A DNA stretch of 64,000 nucleotides from Actinomadura madurae (GTDB lineage Bacteria; Actinomycetota; Actinomycetes; Streptosporangiales; Streptosporangiaceae). The stretch spans positions 104,127 through 168,126 of the forward strand of contig NZ_FOVH01000004.1 of the NCBI RefSeq assembly GCF_900115095.1. Reading direction: 5' to 3'. Below the pieces are notes generated by a model. The model did no database searches and was not told the DNA's origin. It was given only the letters and a program-made list of their open reading frames with translations. Both the position numbers and the translations under genes were made by a program. Below, piece by piece: positions 27,958 through 37,540 of the stretch. Each line of letters opens with the position of its first letter. The stretch's first letter is position 1.

Positions 27958-29739
27958 TCAGCGGCGGCTGGACGCGACGAAGTCGGCGATGCGCTTCGCG
28001 GCGCGGTCGAGGTCGGCCTTGGCGGGCCGGCCCTCCTGCACCCCCTGCACGTACCAGTAGGTGAGCGCGGCGGTGCAGATGTCGGCGTTGGCCAGCGGCG
28101 CGGTGCAGGAGATCGGCCACGCCACGCCCTTGGTGCCGAGCGTGGACAGCTTGGCCGATACGTACGGGGACGGCGGCGTCTCGCTCGGCGGCTCGGAGAC
28201 CATCATCGCCAGCACGCCGGGAACCCCGGTCGGGATGTCCTGCCGCCCGGTGACGCCGGAGGTGCAGTCGCCGGCTTCCGCGCGCTCCCGCTCGGCCTGC
28301 GGGGAGTCGGGGAAGTACTGGCACAGCGAGCTCCTGATCCCGCCGACCGACCCCTGCCACTCCTGGACGACCAGCGCGGTCCGGACGTCCCCGGCGGTGC
28401 TGAGGCCCGAGTTCACGCCCATCGACCCCTCGCACCCGCCGCCCGAGGGGCCGATCACCGGGCCCTGCTGCGTCCAGTAGACGACGGTGTCGCGGGGCAT
28501 CCGCACCTGGGCGGGGAGCGTCACCTTCGCCGGGCCCGGCGACACGCTGATCGGCCCGCCGCCCGGCCCCGTGACGGGGCAGCTCCGCACGTCCGCCACC
28601 GTGGCCGCCGCCCTCGTCACGGTGGGCGTCGGCTCGGGGTCCTGCCGGGTGGCGCGGTCGACGGTGAACGCGGCGGCGCCGACGACCACGACCGTCCCGA
28701 CGGAGACCGCCGCCAGCCCGGCGCCGCTGCCGAGGAACGCCTTCACCGCGGACGCCCCGGCGACGTTGCCCGCGGTGGACGCCGACGCCGTCCCGGACAC
28801 CGCGCCCGCGGTGCCCGCCGTGCCGGCCACGGTGCCCGCTGTGCCGACCGCTCCGGCCGCGCCGGGCACCAGCCAGGCGGCGAGCGGGAACAGCACGGCG
28901 AGGGCCGCGGCGGACGCGGCGAGGGTCCGGACGCCGCGCGCCTCCCAGTCACCGCCGTACGTCTCGCGGGCGGCGCGTTCGAGGTCGTCGACGAAGGCGG
29001 CGGCGCCGTCCGGGCGGTCCTCGGGTGCCTTGGCCATCCCGCGCCGGACCAGGTCGCGGAGCGCCTCCGGCACGTCCTCGACCGGGACGTCACCGGTCAG
29101 GTGCGCGCGCATCAGCGCCGCCCGGTCGCCGGTGTAGGGCCGCTCCCCGGTCACGCACTCCACGAACACGCAGGTCGCCGCGTACACGTCGGACGCGGGC
29201 GTGGCGACGTGCCGGCTCCACTGCTCGGGCGCCATGTAGTACGGGGTCCCGGCGCCCCCGGCCTCCTCCCCGGCCGGGGTGGCGATGCCGAAGTCGACGA
29301 GGCGGCTGCGCCCGTCCGCCGGGACGACGACGTTCGCGGGCTTGTAGTCGCGGTGGACGACGCCGACGGCGTGCGCGGCGGCCAGGCCCAGCAGCGAGCC
29401 CTTCAGGACGGCCAGGGACGCCTCCGGGCCGAGCGCCCGGTGCCGCGCCAGCAGCTCCTTGAGGGAGACCCCGTCGACGGCTTCCATGACGATGGCGCTG
29501 GTCTCCGGGCCTTCGATGAGCCGGAAGAGCCGCGCGACGTGCGGGCTGTCCGCCTGGCCGAGCATCAGCGCCTCGTGCCGCAGCCGCTCCCGCTCGGCCT
29601 CGTCCGCCCCGGCCGGCAGGTACTTGATCGCGACGGGCGTGCCGGACGCCTCGTGCCGGGCGAGCACGACCCGTCCCTGCGCGCCCGACCCGAGCTCCCG
29701 CACCTCCGCGAACCCGTCGACCCGCCACTCGCCGTCCAC
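27958..29739 (-). CDS. Membrane-bound Ser/Thr protein kinase (catalytically complete)
   Basis: A 593-residue Hanks-type kinase. Visible features: glycine loop GSGAQG (residues 18-23), VAIK lysine 39, helix-C Glu 56, catalytic loop HRDYKPANV (Asp 131), DFG at 149-151 and MAPEQW. A juxtamembrane region and hydrophobic segment LFPLAAWLVPGA follow near residue 290. Then come a Gly/Ala/Thr-rich stretch and a second hydrophobic segment around VGTVVVVGAAAF, followed by a ~220-residue domain with several cysteines. If both segments cross the membrane, that domain would be cytoplasmic; if only one does, it is an external sensor. The GTG start lies just after GGTGGG. Confidence 0.9.
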   Translation of the reverse strand: MDGEWRVDGFAEVRELGSGAQGRVVLARHEASGTPVAIKYLPAGADEAERERLRHEALMLGQADSPHVARLFRLIEGPETSAIVMEAVDGVSLKELLARHRALGPEASLAVLKGSLLGLAAAHAVGVVHRDYKPANVVVPADGRSRLVDFGIATPAGEEAGGAGTPYYMAPEQWSRHVATPASDVYAATCVFVECVTGERPYTGDRAALMRAHLTGDVPVEDVPEALRDLVRRGMAKAPEDRPDGAAAFVDDLERAARETYGGDWEARGVRTLAASAAALAVLFPLAAWLVPGAAGAVGTAGTVAGTAGTAGAVSGTASASTAGNVAGASAVKAFLGSGAGLAAVSVGTVVVVGAAAFTVDRATRQDPEPTPTVTRAAATVADVRSCPVTGPGGGPISVSPGPAKVTLPAQVRMPRDTVVYWTQQGPVIGPSGGGCEGSMGVNSGLSTAGDVRTALVVQEWQGSVGGIRSSLCQYFPDSPQAERERAEAGDCTSGVTGRQDIPTGVPGVLAMMVSEPPSETPPSPYVSAKLSTLGTKGVAWPISCTAPLANADICTAALTYWYVQGVQEGRPAKADLDRAAKRIADFVASSRR

Positions 29740-29813
29740 GTGCCCACCGCCGCCGCTCGATCAGGGAAAAACGTCCGATATGACGATCATGCCCCGAATA
29801 AGGTTCGGACGGA

Positions 29814-30740
29814 TCAGCCGGGCGCGCCCACCAGCTCCGCGGCATCGGCCGGGACGGCGGCGCGCAGCGCGGTGAGGGCGGCGCGGATCGCGGGACGCCG
29901 GGCGGCCTCCTCGCGCCACACCGCGTACACGCGGCGGGACAGCGGTGCGGACAGCGGCACGATCGCCACCCCCGGCGGCACGTCGCAGCGGCCGAGGCGG
30001 GGCAGGATCACGTTGCCGAGCCCGGCGGCCACGAGTGACAGCTGCGTCGCGAACTCGTAGGCCATGTGGTCGATGCGGGGTTCGCTGTCGATGGCGCGGA
30101 GCGTGCGCAGGAGCCAGTCGCAGCAGATGCTGTCGGGCGAGGAGCTGATCCACGGGTCGCCGGCGAGCTCCTTCAGGTCGATCGTGTCGCGCCCGGCCAG
30201 CTCGTGGCCGGACGGCAGCGCCACGTCCGCGACGTCGTCGCAGATGACGCCCTTGTGCAGGCCCTCGGGGAGCGGCAGCGGCTCGTTGTTCCAGTCCTGG
30301 ACGACGGCCATGTCGAGGTCGCCGCGCAGCACGAGCGGCATGCTCTGCATCGGGTCCTCTTCGCGGAGCAGGACGCGCAGGTCGGGGTGGTCGGTGCGCA
30401 GGGTCCGCAGCGCGGCGGGCATGAGCCCGCGGACGGCGGTGGGGAACGCGGCGACGGTGAGCTGCCCGACGACGGAGCCGCGGTGCGCCTCCAGGTCGGC
30501 CTGCGCCTGCTCGACCAGCGACAGGATCCGCTCCGCGTGCGCGACGAGCAGTTCGGCCGCGTCGGTGAGGCGGACGCCGCGGCCGTTGCGTTCCAGGAGC
30601 TTCTGGCCGGTCTCGCGCTCCAGCTTGGCAAGCTGCTGGGAGACCGCCGAGGTGGTGACGTGCAGGACGTCCGCGGCGGCGCTCACCGAGCCGTAGGTCG
30701 CGACGGAGTGCAGGGCGCGCAGCCGTTCCAGATCAAGCAT
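29814..30740 (-). CDS. LysR-family transcriptional regulator
   Basis: A 308-residue regulator. The N-terminal helix-turn-helix reads RALHSVATYGSVSAAADVLH followed by TTSAVSQQLAKLE, and a periplasmic-binding-like effector domain follows from residue ~90. It is divergent from the EamA-type exporter gene with a 72-bp gap, the classic arrangement for a LysR protein controlling the neighbouring gene. The inducer is unknown; the exporter plus DapA-like enzyme suggest an amino or keto acid. Confidence 0.92.
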   Translation of the reverse strand: MLDLERLRALHSVATYGSVSAAADVLHVTTSAVSQQLAKLERETGQKLLERNGRGVRLTDAAELLVAHAERILSLVEQAQADLEAHRGSVVGQLTVAAFPTAVRGLMPAALRTLRTDHPDLRVLLREEDPMQSMPLVLRGDLDMAVVQDWNNEPLPLPEGLHKGVICDDVADVALPSGHELAGRDTIDLKELAGDPWISSSPDSICCDWLLRTLRAIDSEPRIDHMAYEFATQLSLVAAGLGNVILPRLGRCDVPPGVAIVPLSAPLSRRVYAVWREEAARRPAIRAALTALRAAVPADAAELVGAPG

Positions 30741-30812
30741 GAAGCAATACTAAAACGAGGTGTCAAGAAGTTCTCGCTTGTCCTAAAGCAAGTGTTTCCT
30801 CACGATCGGGAT
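30741..30812. promoter_or_regulatory. LysR/EamA intergenic region with dyad
   Basis: CTTG-N8-CAAG (30777-30792, CTTGTCCTAAAGCAAG) is a small dyad centred between the divergent genes, of the kind LysR proteins bind. The region is AT-rich for this genome. No clear -35/-10 pair was identified. Confidence 0.4.
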
Positions 30813-31748
30813 ATGAGCTCCCGCCACGTCCTGCTGGCCACCCTGATCGCCGCGCTCTGGGGCTTCAACTTCGTGCCCATCAAGGTGGCGCTGGACGATC
30901 TGCCGCCGCTGCTGATGGGCGCGGTGCGGTTCACGGCCGCGGCGGTGCCCGCCGTCTTCCTCGTCCGCCGGCCGCCGGTCGCGGCGCGCTGGCTCGTCCT
31001 GGTGGGCGTCCCGCTCGGCGTGGGCCAGTTCGGCCTGCTCTTCCTCGGCATGAACCTCGGCATGCCCGCGGGCCTGGCCTCGGTCGTGCTCCAGGTCCAG
31101 GCGATCTTCACGGCGCTGTTCGCGTTCCTGCTGCTGCGCGAGCGGCCCGGCGCCCGGCAGATCGCGGGGATGGTCGTGGCGTTCGGCGGCGTGGCGCTGC
31201 TCGGCGTGGCGCAGGCGGGGGGCGGCAGCCCGGTGGGCGCGTTCCTGATCAGCCTGGCGGCCGCGGCCAGCTGGGGGCTCGCCAACGTGGCGATGCGCCG
31301 GATGAACCAGGCCGCCGGGGAACCGGTCGACGCGTTCGGGTTCATGGTGTGGATGTCGCTCGTCCCGCCCCTCCCGCTCTTCGCGCTGTCGCTGATCTTC
31401 GAGGGGCCGGAGGCCGTGCCCGCCGCGGCACGCGACCTGACGCTTCCGGGCGCCGCCTCCATGGCGTTCATCGCCTACGTCTCGACGCTGTTCTGCTTCG
31501 GCGTCTGGGGATGGCTGATCCGCCGGTACGAGGCCGGCACGGTCGCCATGTACTCGCTGCTCGTCCCGCCGTTCGGCCTCGCCTCCGCGGCGGTCCTCCT
31601 CGGCGAGCACGTGGACGCGGTGCGGCTGGCCGGCGCCGCGCTGATCATCGCGGGGGTCGCGGCGGGCAGCCTCCGCCTGCGGCCCCGCACTCCCGCGGCC
31701 GCGGGCCTCCCGCCGGCCCCCGGCATCGCTCCGGCACGAACGAGGTGA
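30813..31748 (+). CDS. EamA/RhaT-family transporter
   Basis: A 311-residue drug/metabolite exporter family protein with ten predicted helices in two EamA repeats. The first begins LATLIAALWGFNFVPIKVAL, the second around ISLAAAASWGLANVAMRRM. The WGFNFVPIK motif is characteristic of EamA/YdcZ-like permeases. The ATG at 30813 was chosen for its helix start; the long upstream frame is antisense to the LysR gene. It ends five bases before the DapA-like gene, implying cotranscription. Confidence 0.92.
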   Translation: MSSRHVLLATLIAALWGFNFVPIKVALDDLPPLLMGAVRFTAAAVPAVFLVRRPPVAARWLVLVGVPLGVGQFGLLFLGMNLGMPAGLASVVLQVQAIFTALFAFLLLRERPGARQIAGMVVAFGGVALLGVAQAGGGSPVGAFLISLAAAASWGLANVAMRRMNQAAGEPVDAFGFMVWMSLVPPLPLFALSLIFEGPEAVPAAARDLTLPGAASMAFIAYVSTLFCFGVWGWLIRRYEAGTVAMYSLLVPPFGLASAAVLLGEHVDAVRLAGAALIIAGVAAGSLRLRPRTPAAAGLPPAPGIAPARTR

Positions 31749-31753
31749 GACCC

Positions 31754-32626
31754 ATGCACGGAATCCACGCGTCGCTCGTGACGCCGTTCACCCGCTCCGG
31801 CGAGGTGGACGCCAAGTCGCTCGAACGCCTCGCCGTCCACTGCCTGGACAACGGCGCGGACGGGCTGGTCGCGCTCGGCACGACCGGCGAGGCCGCCCTG
31901 CTGAGCGCCGCCGAGCGGCGGACGGTGCTGGAGGTGTGCCGCGCGGTCTCGCTCGAACACGGAACCCCGCTGACGGTGGGCGCCGGGACGATGGGCACCG
32001 AGGACTCGATCCGGCAGGCCCGCGAGCGCGCCCCGCTCGCCGACGCGCTGCTCGTGGTCGTCCCGTACTACCTGCGCCCGTCGGACGAGGGCGTCGTCGA
32101 CCATTTCGCCGCCGTCGGCGCCGCCGTGGACGTCCCCCTCATCCCCTACAACGTGCCGTACCGGACGGCGAAGCCCCTGGCCGCGGAGACCCTCCTGCGG
32201 ATCCTCGACCTCGACTGCGTCGCGGGCATGAAGCACTGCGCGGGAGCGATCGACCAGGACACCCTCGCGGTGCTCGCGTCCCGCCCGGACAAGGCCGTCC
32301 TGTGCGGGGACGACGCGTACATCTACCCGATGCTCCAGCTCGGCGCTTCCGGCGGCGTCGCCGCGTGCGCGTGCCTGTCGCCGGCCGCCTACGCCGCGAT
32401 GGCGGACGCGGCGCGCCACGGGAACGCGGCACGCGCGCTGGCGCTCCACAACGCGCTGCTGCCGATGGCGGTGGCGCTGTTCAGCGAGCCGTCGCCGGCG
32501 GTGCTCAAGGCCTGCCTGGCCGAACAGGGCCTGATCGACGACCCCGCGGTGCGCGCACCCCTGCACACACCGCGTCCCGAGCCGGTCTCCGAAGCGCTGG
32601 CGGCATTCCGGGCCGTGCCCCTCTAG
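31754..32626 (+). CDS. Dihydrodipicolinate synthase/N-acetylneuraminate lyase family aldolase
   Basis: A 290-residue class I aldolase. The pyruvate-binding loop is [12 protein letters not shown] (41-51), the catalytic Tyr is in PYNVPYRT (residue 132), and the Schiff-base Lys is 160 in GMKHCAG. The YNVPxRT arginine is typical of DapA. A second, housekeeping dapA probably exists elsewhere, so this copy with a LysR/EamA pair may act on a special keto acid; that is inference. The ATG follows GAGGTGAG. Its 3' end overlaps hemL by four bases tail to tail. Confidence 0.9.
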   Translation: MHGIHASLVTPFTRSGEVDAKSLERLAVHCLDNGADGLVALGTTGEAALLSAAERRTVLEVCRAVSLEHGTPLTVGAGTMGTEDSIRQARERAPLADALLVVVPYYLRPSDEGVVDHFAAVGAAVDVPLIPYNVPYRTAKPLAAETLLRILDLDCVAGMKHCAGAIDQDTLAVLASRPDKAVLCGDDAYIYPMLQLGASGGVAACACLSPAAYAAMADAARHGNAARALALHNALLPMAVALFSEPSPAVLKACLAEQGLIDDPAVRAPLHTPRPEPVSEALAAFRAVPL

Positions 32627-33927
32627 GAGGTTGAGGCCGACGCCCGTGCCGCGGCCTTGGCGGCGTGCGGGAGCGCGTCCAGGATCCGCCCCACAGCCTC
32701 CTCGTCATGCGCGGACGAGAGGAACCACACCTCGTACGCCGACGGCGGCAGGTACACGCCGCGCTCCAGCGCGGCGTGGAAGAACGCCCCGTAGGCGCCG
32801 GAGTCCTGGCGCTGCGCGGCGGCGAAATCGCCCACGACGCCGTCGGTGAAGAAGATCGAGAACAGCGTGCCGGCGGTCTGCAGCGAGTGCGGGACCCCCT
32901 CCCGCTCCAGCGCCTCGGACGCGGCCCTCGACACGGTCTCCGCCGCGCGCCCGATCGCGGCGTACACCTCGTCGGTGGCGTGCCGGAGGGTGGCGAGCCC
33001 GGCGGCGGTGGCGAGCGGGTTCCCCGACAGGGTGCCGGCCTGGTAGACGGGCCCGGCGGGGGCGAGATGGTCCATGACGTCGGCGCGCCCGCCGAACGCG
33101 GCGGCGGGCAGCCCGCCGCCCATCACCTTCCCGAACGTCACCAGGTCGCCCGGCACGCCCTCGATCCCGAACCACCCGGTCCTGGACGCGCGGAACCCGG
33201 TGAGCACCTCGTCGATCACCAGCAGCGCGCCGTACCGCTCGCACAGCCGCTTGAGCAGCGCGTTGAACCCGGCGATCGGCGGGACGACGCCCATGTTGCA
33301 CGGCACCGCCTCGGTGATGACGCAGGCGATGTCGGTGCCGTGCTCGTGGAACGCCGTCTCCACGGCGGCGACGTCGTTGTAGGGCAGGATCAGCGTGTCG
33401 GCGGTGGCCGCGCCGGTCACGCCCGGGGTGTCGGGCAGCCCGAACGTGGCGACGCCCGAGCCCGCCGCGGCGAGCAGCGCGTCCACGTGCCCGTGGTAGC
33501 ACCCCGCGAACTTCACGATCTTGGTGCGGCCGGTGAAGCCGCGGGCCAGCCGGATCGCCGACATCGTCGCCTCGGTCCCGGAGTTGACGAGCCGGACCTT
33601 CTCCGCCGGCGTCCGGGCGACGATCTCCTCGGCCAGCGCGACCTCGCCCTCGGTCGGCGCCCCGTAGGAGGTGCCGCGGCCGGCCGCGTCCCGCACGGCC
33701 TCCACCACGGCCGGATGGGCGTGCCCGAGGATCAGCGGTCCCCAGGAGCACACCAGGTCGACGTACTCTGTGCCGTCGGCGTCGGTGAGGTACGGGCCCC
33801 GCGCGGACGCCACGAAGCGGGGGGTCCCGCCGACGGCTCCGAAGGCCCGCACGGGCGAGTTGACGCCGCCGGGGGTCACCGCGGCGGCGCGGTCGAACAG
33901 CTGCCGGGAGCGATCGAAATCAGTCAC
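32623..33927 (-). CDS. hemL: Glutamate-1-semialdehyde 2,1-aminomutase
   Basis: A 434-residue PLP aminotransferase-fold enzyme that converts glutamate-1-semialdehyde to 5-aminolevulinate, the step after HemA. The PLP lysine lies in [19 protein letters not shown]. Other marks are [17 protein letters not shown], the cofactor aspartate in [12 protein letters not shown], and the N-terminal [13 protein letters not shown]. The start is GTG. It is 2.6 kb from the hemB-rex operon and separately transcribed. Confidence 0.96.
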   Translation of the reverse strand: MTDFDRSRQLFDRAAAVTPGGVNSPVRAFGAVGGTPRFVASARGPYLTDADGTEYVDLVCSWGPLILGHAHPAVVEAVRDAAGRGTSYGAPTEGEVALAEEIVARTPAEKVRLVNSGTEATMSAIRLARGFTGRTKIVKFAGCYHGHVDALLAAAGSGVATFGLPDTPGVTGAATADTLILPYNDVAAVETAFHEHGTDIACVITEAVPCNMGVVPPIAGFNALLKRLCERYGALLVIDEVLTGFRASRTGWFGIEGVPGDLVTFGKVMGGGLPAAAFGGRADVMDHLAPAGPVYQAGTLSGNPLATAAGLATLRHATDEVYAAIGRAAETVSRAASEALEREGVPHSLQTAGTLFSIFFTDGVVGDFAAAQRQDSGAYGAFFHAALERGVYLPPSAYEVWFLSSAHDEEAVGRILDALPHAAKAAARASASTS

Positions 33928-33963
33928 GGTCGCAGTCTCTCAGTTGCAGTTCGGCGACTTGCC

Positions 33964-33993
33964 TTGACCTCATGCCGTACGGGCCGATATTCC
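33964..33993 (+). promoter_or_regulatory. Possible promoter for the kinase-like gene
   Basis: TTGACC (33964-33969) and TATTCC (33988-33993) are spaced by 18 bp, 21 bases before the ATG at 34015. The -35 is good, the -10 weak. This assigns a vegetative sigma-type promoter to the plus-strand gene divergent from hemL. Confidence 0.35.
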
Positions 33994-34014
33994 ACCAAGT
34001 ACGACATCGGAGGG

Positions 34015-35706
34015 ATGGCTTTCACCGTGGTTGACGGCTGGACGGTCCCGGGCTTCACCCACGAGCGGGAGCTGGGTGACGGCGCCGCGGGCCGGGTGGT
34101 GCTGGCGGTCGACGATCTCACCAGCACGCGGGTCGCGATCAAGTACCTCGACAGGGCGCTCGGCGCCGACGAGTCCTTTCTGGCGCGGTTCCGGGCGGCG
34201 GCCCGGAGCCTGTCCCAGCTCGAGGACCCCAACGTGGTCGACTTCTACGATTTCGTGGAGACCGCGGACGGCACCGCGATCGTGATGCAGTGCGTCGAGG
34301 GCGTCAGCCTGCGCCGCGTCCTCGCCGCGCAGGGGCCCACCGGCCCGCTCGCGGCGCTGTCGCTGCTGGGCGGGACGCTCCTCGGGCTCGCCGCGGCGCA
34401 CGAGCACGACGTGGTGCACGGCTCCATGCGCCCGGCGAACGTGCTCGTGGACGGCGAGGGCAACGCGCGCCTCACCGACTTCGCGACCGCGCCCGCGGGT
34501 ACCGAGGCACAGCTCGGTCCGCCGTACGCGGCGCCCGAGCTGTGGGACGGCGCGCCCGCCACCGTCGCCACCGACCTGTACGCGGCCACCGCGATCTTCT
34601 ACGAGTGCCTCACCGGCCATCCCCCCTACACCGGGCGGAACATGGCGCGGCAGCACCGCGAGGCGCCCGTCCCCGCCGACGAGGTCCCCGGGCCGCTGCG
34701 CGAGCTGATCCACCAGGGCCTCGCGAAGGACCCGGAGCGGCGCCCGAAGTCGGCCGCCGACTACCTCGCCGCCCTGGAGGAGGCCGCCGTCTCGGCGTAC
34801 GGGCCGTCGTGGGAGGCGCAGGGCCGCGGCCGCCTCACCGAGCTCTGCGCGCAGGCCGCGCAGCGGCCGGAGCCGCCGAAGCCGAAGCAGTCCCGCAGCA
34901 GCGGCCGCAACGCGATCGTCGCCGGCGGGCAGCCGGGCGGCGGGTCGCGGACGCGCTGGGTCCTCGCCGCCGTCGCCGTCCTGGTGATCGCGGGCGCCGG
35001 GGCGGGCGCGGCGGCGGTGCTGAAGAAGGACGACAAGCAGCCGCCCGAGCCGACGCCCGCGCAGAACAGCTCCCCGCAGCCGACGCTGCCGGCCGGCGGC
35101 GTCGACCCGGCGCCCCTCGTCGCGCGGATCGACCAGGCCACCGCGCAGGCGCCCGGCGCCGCGTTCAGCTACCGGCAGACGGGCTGCTGCGGCTTCCCCG
35201 TCAACGGCCGGGGGACGTTCGGACTGGCCCAGGGCGGGCAGGCGTCGTACACGCTGACGCTCGCCGGGACGGGCTCGGCCCGCAAGCCCGTGCGGGCCGT
35301 CATCGTCCAGGACCGGCTGTACGTGCGCGCCGGCAAGAAGTGGCGGTCCTCACCGCTCGGCGGGCGCGGCTACGCCGGGGCGGCCGACCAGGTGCGGCAG
35401 GGCTCGTCCGTCGGGAACCTGACGGCGCTGCTGCGCGCGGCGACGAAGCTCACCCGGTCCGGTTCGATCTACGAGGGCGAGGCCCCGGCCGCGAAGCTGG
35501 CGCAGGCGCCCGGCGTCGGGCCGATGTACGCGCGGATGTCGCAGGCGACCGGCGCCCAGCAGATCGCCTTCGCCATCAAGTTCGACTCCGGCTACCGCCC
35601 GGTCCGGTTCTGGGTGCGCGCCGGCCCCGAGAAGGGCCGCAACCAGATGCAGCACGGCTCCTACACCAAGTGGGGCCGCAAGCCCGCCGTCAAAGCGCCC
35701 CGCTGA
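34015..35706 (+). CDS. Membrane pseudokinase with extracellular domain
   Basis: A 563-residue protein with a Hanks-kinase fold but missing catalytic residues. The glycine loop GDGAAG (21-26) and VAIK Lys 43 remain. The catalytic loop is HGSMRPANV, so the HRD aspartate is Ser 137; DFG is DFA (155-157); and helix C has RFRAAARSL with no glutamate. One transmembrane helix (WVLAAVAVLVIAGAGAGAAA) near residue 325 precedes a Pro-rich linker and a ~200-residue external domain. It is a likely scaffold or sensor rather than an active kinase. The complete kinase 4.3 kb away is similar in its N-terminal lobe, so they may be paralogues. The ATG abuts a GGAGGG with short spacing. Confidence 0.88.
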   Translation: MAFTVVDGWTVPGFTHERELGDGAAGRVVLAVDDLTSTRVAIKYLDRALGADESFLARFRAAARSLSQLEDPNVVDFYDFVETADGTAIVMQCVEGVSLRRVLAAQGPTGPLAALSLLGGTLLGLAAAHEHDVVHGSMRPANVLVDGEGNARLTDFATAPAGTEAQLGPPYAAPELWDGAPATVATDLYAATAIFYECLTGHPPYTGRNMARQHREAPVPADEVPGPLRELIHQGLAKDPERRPKSAADYLAALEEAAVSAYGPSWEAQGRGRLTELCAQAAQRPEPPKPKQSRSSGRNAIVAGGQPGGGSRTRWVLAAVAVLVIAGAGAGAAAVLKKDDKQPPEPTPAQNSSPQPTLPAGGVDPAPLVARIDQATAQAPGAAFSYRQTGCCGFPVNGRGTFGLAQGGQASYTLTLAGTGSARKPVRAVIVQDRLYVRAGKKWRSSPLGGRGYAGAADQVRQGSSVGNLTALLRAATKLTRSGSIYEGEAPAAKLAQAPGVGPMYARMSQATGAQQIAFAIKFDSGYRPVRFWVRAGPEKGRNQMQHGSYTKWGRKPAVKAPR

Positions 35707-35712
35707 CGCGAG

Positions 35713-35742
35713 AGCGCCCCGCTGACCGGCCGGCGGGGCGCT
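35713..35742. terminator. Bidirectional terminator hairpin
   Basis: AGCGCCCCGC (35713-35722) and GCGGGGCGCT (35733-35742) form a perfect ten-bp stem with a ten-base loop between convergent genes; the right arm overlaps the stop of the Prim-Pol-like gene. The left arm with its flank (AGCGCCCCGCTGAC) is a near copy of the last codons of the pseudokinase gene 19 bp earlier, so the stem may have arisen by local duplication. Confidence 0.7.
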
Positions 35743-36394
35743 AGGCGTCCTCGCCGTCCTCGCAGGCGTCCGAGAGGACCTCCAGGAGCCGCAGCGGGTC
35801 GGGCAGCGGGTCGCGGGACGGCGGGCGCAGCCAGCCCACCTCACGCCCGTACGGGAGGACGGACGGCGCCGCGACGACGTAGCTGTCGCGGCAGTGCCAG
35901 CGCATCCCGGGCGTCTCGGTGACATCCTCCGGCAGGGTGTCCAGGTGGCACGACCACCACTCGTCCTCGTCGACGGGGGCGCCGCGCGTCGCGACGAAGA
36001 ACAGGTGCCGGTCGCCCCCGAACGAAGCGACCGGACCGACGGGGAGGTCGTCCCGCTCGATCCGGTCGAGGGCGATGGTCCCGGCGGCGGCCGGGACGTC
36101 GAACACGTCGAATACCCGGCCCGTCGGCAGGATGATGTTGGCCTGCGGGCGCTCCGCCCACCACCGTTTGATCACCTCCGCGTCGACGCTGGCCTGATGG
36201 GCCCAGGCCGCCGACACCGGATGCGCGCCCGGGTCCGGACAGCCGATCCGGTCGCACGAACACGCCCGGTCGCCCCCGGCCGGCGAGTGCGCCCCGGGAA
36301 AGCAGGGCCAGCCGAGATCCGCGTACTCCCGCGCCGCCGCGGCCATCCGGTCGCGCGCCGCCTTCAGCCGCCTGTTCCCCGAGACCGCCAGCAT
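35741..36394 (-). CDS. Prim-Pol-like (bifunctional DNA primase/polymerase N-terminal) protein
   Basis: A 217-residue protein matching the actinobacterial family annotated as bifunctional DNA primase/polymerase. It has AREYADLGWPCFPGAHSP, a zinc-like CSCDRIGCPDPGAHP near residue 50, and ANIILPTGRVFDVFDVPAAA. It stands alone without a helicase, and the acidic catalytic pattern is not clearly complete, so activity is uncertain. A GGGGGGCGGAG precedes the ATG. Alternative roles in DNA repair or regulation are open. Confidence 0.72.
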   Translation of the reverse strand: MLAVSGNRRLKAARDRMAAAAREYADLGWPCFPGAHSPAGGDRACSCDRIGCPDPGAHPVSAAWAHQASVDAEVIKRWWAERPQANIILPTGRVFDVFDVPAAAGTIALDRIERDDLPVGPVASFGGDRHLFFVATRGAPVDEDEWWSCHLDTLPEDVTETPGMRWHCRDSYVVAAPSVLPYGREVGWLRPPSRDPLPDPLRLLEVLSDACEDGEDA

Positions 36395-36527
36395 CTCCGC
36401 CCCCCAATACCCAAGGTCGCACGCAGGTTCCTTGGTTATCGATGATGCCCGGCGGCGTGAAGCGCGGACACGGCAACCCCCGGAAAACGACCCTAAGTGA
36501 CTAGAGGGAGTCCCGGGACAGGTGTGA

Positions 36528-37511
36528 TCAGGAGAGCCTGCGGGCCACTTCCGCGGCCCAGTAGGTGAGGACGATGTCGGCGCCCGCGCGGCGGATCGAC
36601 AGCAGCGACTCCATGATCGTCCGGTCGCGGTCGATCCAGCCGTTCCCGGCGGCGGCCTCGACCATCGCGTACTCGCCGCTCACCTGGTAGGCGACGACGG
36701 GCACGTCCACGGCGTCGCGGACGCGGCGGACAATATCGAGGTACGGGCCGGCGGGCTTGACCATGACCATGTCGGCGCCCTCGTCGAGGTCGAGGAGCAC
36801 CTCGCGCAGCGACTCGTCGGCGTTCGCCGGGTCCTGCTGGTGGCTGGCGCGGTCACCCGACCGCGGGGCGCACTCGGCGGCCTCGCGGAACGGCCCGTAG
36901 AAGGCGGAGGCGTACTTCACCGAGTACCCCATGATCGCGATGTCGGGGTGGCCGGCGCCGTCGAGCGCCGCCCGGATCGCGCCGACCTGGCCGTCCATCA
37001 TCCCGGACGGGGCGAGCACGGCGGAGCCCGCCTCGGCCTGCGCCCGCGCGATCGACGCGTACCGCTCCAGGGTCGCGTCGTTGTCGATCTCGCCCGCGTC
37101 GGTGAGGACGCCGCAGTGCCCGTGGTCGGTGTACTCGTCCAGGCACAGGTCCGAGATGAGCACGGTCGCGTCGCCGAGGTCGGACGCCAGGTCGCGCAGC
37201 GCCCGCTGGACGATGCCGTCCGGGTCGTCGGCGGCCGAGCCGGTCGCGTCCTTCACGGCCGGGACGCCGAACAGGATGATGCCGCCGACGCCGGCCTCGA
37301 CCGCCTCGTGCGCGGCCTTGCGGAGGCTGTCGCGGGTGTGCTGGAACACGCCCGGCATCGACGAGACCGGCTGCGGCTCGGAGATGCCCTCCTTGACGAA
37401 CATCGGCAGCACGAGGTCGGCCGGGCTGAGCCGGGTCTCGGCGACCAGGCGCCGCATCGCGGGGGTGCGCCGCAGCCGCCGCGGCCGCGCGACGGGGAAC
37501 TGAGCAGACAT
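36528..37511 (-). CDS. hemB: Porphobilinogen synthase
   Basis: A 327-residue enzyme that condenses two 5-aminolevulinate molecules. The two active-site lysines are in IMGYSVKYASAFYG and MVMVKPAGPYLDIV. The metal site DLCLDEYTDHGHCG has two cysteines, a zinc-type arrangement. The ATG at 37511 follows AGAGGGATC; the longer frame is an extension into the intergenic repeat. Last gene of the rex-hemACD-hemB group. Confidence 0.96.
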   Translation of the reverse strand: MSAQFPVARPRRLRRTPAMRRLVAETRLSPADLVLPMFVKEGISEPQPVSSMPGVFQHTRDSLRKAAHEAVEAGVGGIILFGVPAVKDATGSAADDPDGIVQRALRDLASDLGDATVLISDLCLDEYTDHGHCGVLTDAGEIDNDATLERYASIARAQAEAGSAVLAPSGMMDGQVGAIRAALDGAGHPDIAIMGYSVKYASAFYGPFREAAECAPRSGDRASHQQDPANADESLREVLLDLDEGADMVMVKPAGPYLDIVRRVRDAVDVPVVAYQVSGEYAMVEAAAGNGWIDRDRTIMESLLSIRRAGADIVLTYWAAEVARRLS

Positions 37512-37540
37512 GATCCCTCTGGGTTTCCTCGGGTGGGCTC

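Noticed and set aside
35741..36394. Prim-Pol-like gene as the replication module of an integrated plasmid
   Set aside because: No helicase, integrase, attachment site or excisionase nearby; flanks are core kinase and haem genes.
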